Source of the DNA: Pedobacter ginsengisoli
GTDB taxonomy: Bacteria > Bacteroidota > Bacteroidia > Sphingobacteriales > Sphingobacteriaceae
NCBI RefSeq assembly: GCF_030244015.1
Contig: NZ_JASSYX010000002.1
Span: 186,001 to 250,000 of the forward strand
DNA: 64,000 bases
Direction: 5' to 3'
Shown here: in pieces, positions 59,027 to 64,000 of the stretch
Position numbering within the stretch: position 1 is the first letter of the stretch
Layout: each line of letters starts with the position of its first letter
Translations under genes and position numbers: made by a program
The notes under the pieces: generated by a model
Told to the model about the DNA's origin: nothing
The model's database searches: none
What the model saw: the letters and a program-made list of their open reading frames with translations, nothing else

Positions 59027-60562
59027 ATGAAAAATAACATAAAATATATCATTGCGCTCCTTGTAAGTGCACAGCTTTTAGGATCGTGTAAAAAAGATCT
59101 TGAAACAAACCCCCGGGAGCGGATTCTGGAATCTAATTATTATGAAACTCCCGAGCAGGCTTTTAACAGTTTGGTATCTGTATACGACATCGTTGGAAAC
59201 CAATCCAGCGGGTACTTGACCAGGCTCAATATATTTGCATCCGGATCGGACGATCACTATGCAGGCGGTGACTCACCTTCAGATCTTGGTGACCTTCAGG
59301 CGATGAACAATTATACTGTCAGCTCGCTTTCAGGTGCCCCTTCACATTTGTGGTCTAAGGGATTTACGGGGGTTTACCGTGCAAATACCTTTTTATCAAA
59401 AATAGAAGGGATCGCAATGGACGCAAATGTGAAAAAAAGATACATTGCAGAAGTGAAAATGCTGCGTGCATACTTTTATTTTGACTTGGTCAGGATATTC
59501 AAAAACATCCCGCTGATCCTGCAACCGGTAGAGCCAAGCCAATGGTATAACATAGAGCAGGTGCCGCCGGCCGATGTTTACAACCAGATTGAAGCAGATC
59601 TTAAACTGGTCACACCGGATTTGCCGCTTACCGTTCCTAGAAATACGGAAGGTGGAAGGATGACTCAGGGAGCTGCGCACGCATTGCTCGGCAAAGTATA
59701 CCTCTGGCAGCAAAAATATTCGGAAGCAGCAGCGGAATTTCAGGAGATCAACGGACCCACGCCGGGTGCCGCCGCAAGCAAATACGGTTATAAGCTAATG
59801 GATAACTTCGCTGACCTCTTTAAGCTTGCCAATAAATTTAACAGCGAATCGATATTGGAAATCTCTTATAACAGTACATCCAATATGGCTTGGGGAACAG
59901 TGGGCAGCGGCGAAGGCAACGTGGCTGGCATCATGTCCGGTCCAAGAAACTATGTAGCCAAAATTCCTGATCAGGCACCCGATTATGTATCAGGTTGGAG
60001 CGTCATGCCATTTACCCAGGAATTTTTTGATCTGATCCATTTTGATCCCCGCAATAAACCTACGGTAGCGAACCTGGACAGTCTGGAAAAGGCAGGAATT
60101 GTGACCTATAAGCATGCAAATGACAACACGGGTTTTTTTGTAGAAAAATATGCGGGGAGACAGTCTACAAAAGCAAACATTGGCCAGCTGGAATTGAACT
60201 TTCCATATAACCTCTATGATATCCGGCTTGCAGATACTTATCTGATGGAGTCAGAGGCTTTATTGAAAAGCGGGGCCGCTGTCGGGGCCGGAAGCCGAGC
60301 CTATATCACCTTAAACGCAGTCCGGGCGCGGGTAGGATTAAATCCTGTAGCGGTAACCATGGATAACATCATGAAAGAGCGCCGCATTGAACTGGCAGCA
60401 GAAGGACAACGCTGGTTTGACCTTGTTCGCTGGGGCCTCGGGCCGGCTAAACTTGGCTTTAAGGGATTTAAGGCCAATAAGAATGAAACCCTGCCAATTC
60501 CCAACGCGGAATTGAACAATACAAAAATTATTCAAAGCAAAGAATGGGGCGGAACTAAATAA
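59027..60562 (+). CDS. SusD/RagB-family outer-membrane nutrient-binding lipoprotein
   Basis: 511-residue surface glycan-binding lipoprotein, partner of the preceding SusC. The lipobox LLGSC gives Cys21, followed by KKDLETNPRE. The N-terminal SusD_like region has NYYETPEQAFNSLVSVYDIV and TGVYRANTFLSKIE. The helical core has AEVKMLRAYFYFDLVRIFKNIPLI, the most conserved SusD stretch, and GAAHALLGKVYLWQQKYSEAAAEF. The C-terminus has RLADTYLMESEALLKSG and RRIELAAEGQRWFDLVRWG. Length is typical. Confidence 0.97.
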   Translation: MKNNIKYIIALLVSAQLLGSCKKDLETNPRERILESNYYETPEQAFNSLVSVYDIVGNQSSGYLTRLNIFASGSDDHYAGGDSPSDLGDLQAMNNYTVSSLSGAPSHLWSKGFTGVYRANTFLSKIEGIAMDANVKKRYIAEVKMLRAYFYFDLVRIFKNIPLILQPVEPSQWYNIEQVPPADVYNQIEADLKLVTPDLPLTVPRNTEGGRMTQGAAHALLGKVYLWQQKYSEAAAEFQEINGPTPGAAASKYGYKLMDNFADLFKLANKFNSESILEISYNSTSNMAWGTVGSGEGNVAGIMSGPRNYVAKIPDQAPDYVSGWSVMPFTQEFFDLIHFDPRNKPTVANLDSLEKAGIVTYKHANDNTGFFVEKYAGRQSTKANIGQLELNFPYNLYDIRLADTYLMESEALLKSGAAVGAGSRAYITLNAVRARVGLNPVAVTMDNIMKERRIELAAEGQRWFDLVRWGLGPAKLGFKGFKANKNETLPIPNAELNNTKIIQSKEWGGTK

Positions 60563-60582
60563 GATCACAATTTGATCTGTTT

Positions 60583-60630
60583 GTCATTGCGAGGCACTCA
60601 TGAAATAAGTTCAGGGTGCCTCTTAATGAC
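60583..60630. repeat. Inverted repeat after the second susD
   Basis: GTCATTGCGAGGCAC (60583-60597) and GTGCCTCTTAATGAC (60616-60630) form an imperfect stem, 20 nt after the susD stop. CATTGCGAGGCA resembles a repeat fragment seen between genes in many bacteria. It may attenuate transcription between susCD and the hydrolases. Confidence 0.55.
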
Positions 60631-60773
60631 GACATCGTCAGAAAAACAGCGACACACCAAAACAAATCAGACCAGCACATCATATGTTTGACATCACGAA
60701 CATTTCAAAAATCAAATTATCAGGAGTCCTGGCCGTCATTGTCATGAACCGGACAAAAGACGAAATTCCTTAC

Positions 60774-60781
60774 TATCTTTG
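60774..60781 (+). promoter_or_regulatory. -7 element upstream of the GH30 gene
   Basis: TATCTTTG fits TAnnTTTG and lies 75 nt before the chosen start, within the 294-nt gap after susD. It suggests a separate promoter for the hydrolase genes. It overlaps the ATG at 60779, which is therefore unlikely to be the translation start. No -33 element was found. Confidence 0.45.
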
Positions 60782-60856
60782 GATAAATGGGGAGGCAGCA
60801 GAAACCAAAAGTCTGCCACATTCAATATCAACATTCATCATACAATAAGGACGCTC

Positions 60857-62257
60857 ATGAAATTGAAGAATACTGCCGTTTTATTTGGTTTGCTGTGCAC
60901 TCTTTCAGCATTTAATGTCGCCGCCCAAAAAGAAGTGGATGTCTGGCTCACCAGTTCGGACCGTTCCGCGTTATTTACGCAGCAAAAGAACCTTGCTTTT
61001 ACCAACCAAACCAACAATAATCCTAGTATTGAAATCAACGAAAAAGAGACATATCAATCTATTGATGGCTTTGGCTATACGCTGACAGGCGGCAGCGCGC
61101 AGCACATCATAAAAATGACTGCGCCGGCCCGGGCAAAGCTCTTAAAAGAACTGTTCGCTACTGATGGCAATAACATAGGTGTAAGCTATATCAGGTTGTC
61201 CATAGGCGCTTCAGACCTCAACGAAAAAGTATTCTCTTACAATGATCTTTCCGAAGGACAAAAAGACCTTGAACAAGCTAAGTTTGACCTGGGGCCGGAC
61301 CGTGCCGATGTCATCCCTGTCATGAAAGAGATCCTGGCCATCAACCCGAAGATCAAGATCCTGGGTTCGCCCTGGTCGCCGCCTTTGTGGATGAAGACGG
61401 CCTACGATGCCAGGGGCGGACAGCTAAAGCCGCAGTACTATCAATCTTACGCCTCTTACTTCGTAAAGTATGTGCAGCAGATGAAAAAGGAAGGCATCCG
61501 GATTGATGCAATCACCGTTCAGAACGAGCCTTTGCATCCGGGAAATAACCCGAGCATGCTGATGGTCGCTCCGGACCAGGCCACCTTTATTAAAAAACAC
61601 CTTGGCCCCGCTTTTAAAAAAGCAGGTATAACTGCCAAGATCATCTTATACGACCACAATGCCGACCGGCCGGATTATCCGATCAGTATTCTGGATGATC
61701 CCGAAGCCAATAAATACATCGACGGATCAGGTTTTCACCTGTATGGCGGAAGCATAGAAGCCCTGACCGATGTGCACAATGCGCATCCGGACAAGCACAT
61801 TTACTTTACCGAGCAGATGGTCATTGAAAATCCAAACGACAAAGAGATCAATATCACCAACCCGGTCCGCAGGCTGATCATCGGCGCGACCAGGAACTGG
61901 AGCCGGAATGTGCTGGAATGGAACCTTGCTGCTGACCCGGAAAACAAGCCCTTTACTGACAGGGGCGGCTGTCCGATGTGCCAGGGTGCAGTGACAATCA
62001 ACGGTGACAATTATACCCGGAACCTCGCCTATTACTCCATCGGCCATGCTTCCAAATTTGTTCGCCCGGGTTCCGTACGCATTGCTTCAAATGACCTGAA
62101 GGGCCTTCCTAATGTGGTATTCAGGACACCAGACGGCAAAAAGGTGTTAATCGTGGCCAATACTTCAAATGAAAGCCAAACCTTCAACATCAGCCTCGGT
62201 GGAAAAACAACGACAGCGAGCCTCAACAAAGGCTCGGTAGCGACTTATATCTTTTAA
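60857..62257 (+). CDS. Glycoside hydrolase family 30 (beta-1,6-glucanase or glucosylceramidase-like)
   Basis: 466-residue exported glycosidase. The start at 60857 (MKLKNTAVLFGLLCTLSAFNVAAQ) gives a clean signal peptide; the upstream ATG at 60779 only adds a non-signal leader. The GH30 barrel shows SIDGFGYTLTGGSAQHI, GVSYIRLSIGASDL, ILGSPWSPPLWMKT and the acid/base Glu224 in TVQNEPLHPGNN. The nucleophile is Glu319 in YFTEQM. The side beta-domain closes the protein (FVRPGSVRIASNDL..LIVANTSNESQTFNISLGGK). Related Bacteroidota enzymes in SusCD loci cut beta-1,6-glucan (GH30_3); subfamily placement here is inference. A GH5 gene follows after 10 nt. Confidence 0.93.
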   Translation: MKLKNTAVLFGLLCTLSAFNVAAQKEVDVWLTSSDRSALFTQQKNLAFTNQTNNNPSIEINEKETYQSIDGFGYTLTGGSAQHIIKMTAPARAKLLKELFATDGNNIGVSYIRLSIGASDLNEKVFSYNDLSEGQKDLEQAKFDLGPDRADVIPVMKEILAINPKIKILGSPWSPPLWMKTAYDARGGQLKPQYYQSYASYFVKYVQQMKKEGIRIDAITVQNEPLHPGNNPSMLMVAPDQATFIKKHLGPAFKKAGITAKIILYDHNADRPDYPISILDDPEANKYIDGSGFHLYGGSIEALTDVHNAHPDKHIYFTEQMVIENPNDKEINITNPVRRLIIGATRNWSRNVLEWNLAADPENKPFTDRGGCPMCQGAVTINGDNYTRNLAYYSIGHASKFVRPGSVRIASNDLKGLPNVVFRTPDGKKVLIVANTSNESQTFNISLGGKTTTASLNKGSVATYIF

Positions 62258-62267
62258 ACATCAGAAC

Positions 62268-64000
62268 ATGCGCTTTAAAACATTAGAAATCATTTTTTCC
62301 GTCGCTGTGGTGATGCTCCTCGCATCCCCTGAGGTTCAGGCACAGGGCTTTCTGAAAGCCGATGGAAAGCGAATTGTGAATGAAAAAAAAGAAAACGTAT
62401 TGCTTAGGGGCGTCGGGCTGGGCGGCTGGATGCTCCAGGAAGGGTACATGCTGAAAATTCAGGATGAAGGCCAGCAATACCGAATCAGGGAAAGAATAAC
62501 GGAACTGATGGGCGAAAGGCAGACACAGGAATTTTACGACTTGTGGCTGAGTAACCATACCCAGAAAATCGATGTAGATTCTATGAAAGCATGGGGCTTC
62601 AACTCCATCAGGCTGCCCATGCATTTTAATCTCTACACACTACCTGTCGACAAAGAACCTATAGCCGGGCAAAATACCTGGCTGGATAAAGGATTTGCAC
62701 TGACAGACAGCCTCCTGTCCTGGTGCAAAGCCAATCAGATGTACCTGATCCTGGACCTGCACGCAGCGCCCGGCGGACAAGGAAATGACCTCAATATTTC
62801 AGACCGGGACCCTTCCAAGCCCTCTTTATGGGAAAGCGAAGCCAATCAGCAGAAGACCATAGCCCTCTGGAAGAAACTCGCAGAAAGATATGCCGATGAA
62901 CCATGGATAGGTGCCTATGACATCATCAATGAGCCCAACTGGGGCTTTCAGGACCTGAAGAACGATAAGAACGGTATAAAAGAAAAGGGTAATGTTCCTT
63001 TGAAAAAACTAATGGTCGACATCACCAAAGCCATCCGTGAAGTAGACAAAAAACACATCATTATTATTGAAGGCAATGGCTGGGGCAATAACTATAGTGG
63101 TATTCTGCCTGCCTGGGACGATAATATGGTACTCAGCTTTCACAAATACTGGAGTCATAACGATCCTGCTTCTGCAGACCACATTGTTAAAATGCGGGAC
63201 CAGTACAACATGCCAGTCTGGCTTGGTGAGACCGGAGAGAATTCCAATGTCTGGTTTACCGAAGCCATACGTCTGTTTGAAAGCAACAACATCGGCTGGG
63301 CCTGGTGGCCCCTGAAGAAAGTTGGAGCCAACAATCCCATGGAGATCAGGTCCAATCTGAACTACAATGCTGTAGTCCGATACATGAACGGCAAAAGCAA
63401 TAAGCCGAAAGAAAGTAACGCCTACAGCGGCTTGATGGAACTTGCGGCCTATACCAAACTGGAGAGCACCATTATCCACCGCGATGTGATCGATGCCATG
63501 ATGCGTCAGCCTTTTTCCGCTGAAACCAAACCCTTTAAGCAGCACATCATTAAAAATAATTCGATAGTGAACGCAGTGGATTATGACCTTGGCAGAAACG
63601 GAATGGCTTATTTCGACAAAGATACGGCCGATTACCATGTATCAACGGGCAAATACAGTGCAGGCAATAAAGGCCGTGTATATAGAAACGACGGTGTCGA
63701 CATCAGCAAAGATTCGCTGAAATATGAAACTTATTATGTGAGCAGCATAGAGCCTGGAGAATGGCTGCAGTACACTGTCGATGTTAAAAAAGCAGGAAAT
63801 TATACACTAAAGCTGTGTATCGCCTCAGATGACGATAAAGCAAAGATCTCGGTCCTCCTGAACGGAAAAGCTGTAACAGCGGAAACCCAACTCCCAAATA
63901 CCGGCGGATTAAAAACTTTTCAGTCTGTCGAACTTAGAAACATTCCATTTAAAGCTGGAAAACAGGTTTTACGGGTGCGAGCAGATACGGGTTATTTCAA
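62268..64000 (+). CDS. Glycoside hydrolase family 5 with CBM6-like domain (3' partial)
   Basis: A frame open from the ATG at 62268 to the window edge (577 codons, no stop). It has a signal peptide of about 25 residues (ending PEVQAQ). The GH5 barrel shows LLRGVGLGGWMLQEGY, GFNSIRLPMHF, LYLILDLHAAPGGQ, the acid/base Glu222 in DIINEPNWGF, and the nucleophile Glu321 in VWLGETGEN. The endoglucanase/exo-beta-1,3-glucanase-like pattern GxGLGGWM suggests a beta-glucan substrate. From about residue 450 a CBM6-like module begins (YVSSIEPGEWLQYTVDVKKAGNYTLKLCIAS). It is co-transcribed with GH30 (10-nt gap). Its C-terminus is beyond the window. Confidence 0.92.
   Translation, partial: MRFKTLEIIFSVAVVMLLASPEVQAQGFLKADGKRIVNEKKENVLLRGVGLGGWMLQEGYMLKIQDEGQQYRIRERITELMGERQTQEFYDLWLSNHTQKIDVDSMKAWGFNSIRLPMHFNLYTLPVDKEPIAGQNTWLDKGFALTDSLLSWCKANQMYLILDLHAAPGGQGNDLNISDRDPSKPSLWESEANQQKTIALWKKLAERYADEPWIGAYDIINEPNWGFQDLKNDKNGIKEKGNVPLKKLMVDITKAIREVDKKHIIIIEGNGWGNNYSGILPAWDDNMVLSFHKYWSHNDPASADHIVKMRDQYNMPVWLGETGENSNVWFTEAIRLFESNNIGWAWWPLKKVGANNPMEIRSNLNYNAVVRYMNGKSNKPKESNAYSGLMELAAYTKLESTIIHRDVIDAMMRQPFSAETKPFKQHIIKNNSIVNAVDYDLGRNGMAYFDKDTADYHVSTGKYSAGNKGRVYRNDGVDISKDSLKYETYYVSSIEPGEWLQYTVDVKKAGNYTLKLCIASDDDKAKISVLLNGKAVTAETQLPNTGGLKTFQSVELRNIPFKAGKQVLRVRADTGYF

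Noticed and set aside
60684-60851. 55-codon ORF (MFDITNISKI...) before the GH30 gene
   Set aside because: Contains the -7 element of GH30, has no partner spacing to susD, and shows no recognisable features. Left out as a chance ORF.
63009-63638. 209-residue minus-strand ORF
   Set aside because: Antisense to the GH5 catalytic domain, which has both catalytic Glu motifs in the plus frame.

Overview
The window looks like chromosomal DNA of a Bacteroidota species, most likely family Sphingobacteriaceae (Pedobacter or a close relative). This rests on two SusC/SusD pairs, a short RpoD-type sigma factor, start regions without clear Shine-Dalgarno sequences, several TAnnTTTG-type -7 promoter elements, many lipoproteins with Bacteroidota-like signals, and families common in that group (DUF2911, OMP beta-barrel proteins, orphan FtsX-type permeases, LuxR-type propeller regulators). 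The genus is an inference, because no rRNA gene is present.

Layout. 1-5.5 kb: end of an old-yellow-enzyme gene, two formylglycine-type sulfatases, a decayed gene fragment, a tRNA-Arg(CCG) and an aldo/keto reductase with an altered active site. 5.6-10.8 kb: a SusC/SusD pair on the minus strand with a terminator and a long leader. 10.8-17.5 kb: MgtE, two tandem palindromic repeat elements, YchF, small membrane and SRPBCC proteins, a GH29 alpha-L-fucosidase and a J-domain/KTSC protein. 17.6-22.4 kb: a mutagenic-repair cassette (Y-family polymerase plus DnaE2-like polymerase) behind a structured leader. 22.4-28 kb: a MarR/GNAT operon with a clear operator, an FtsX-type permease, a PepSY protein with a 60-residue partner, and an Lrp regulator. 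28.3-36.7 kb: a second RpoD-like sigma factor, a threonine-dehydrogenase-like SDR, a DinB-fold protein, a NYN/OST-HTH protein, an acyltransferase-like membrane protein, a three-domain LigD, TetR and DoxX. 36.7-48.6 kb: an LEA-like lipoprotein, a PIG-L deacetylase coupled to a 46-residue membrane peptide and a sodium symporter, a DUF2911 protein, an M1 peptidase, a lipoprotein and cytochrome bd (CydAB). 48.8-52.6 kb: a glycine-rich CBM9-like exported protein with an outer-membrane barrel. 52.6 kb to the end: a polysaccharide utilization locus (LuxR-type propeller regulator, SusC, SusD, GH30, GH5-CBM6) cut by the window edge.

How it fits together. Much of the window serves glycan harvesting at the cell surface: sulfatases, fucosidase, two SusCD importers, and a GH30/GH5 pair suggesting a beta-glucan target. 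A second theme is DNA repair (TLS polymerase, DnaE2, LigD). The least explained signals are non-coding or small: a family of palindromic repeats (12173-12530 and 22245-22356), a leader with competing hairpin arms ahead of the repair cassette, octapeptide repeats inside the DnaE2 PHP domain, a sigma factor with a rewritten region 4.2, and the 46-residue peptide overlapping the symporter start.
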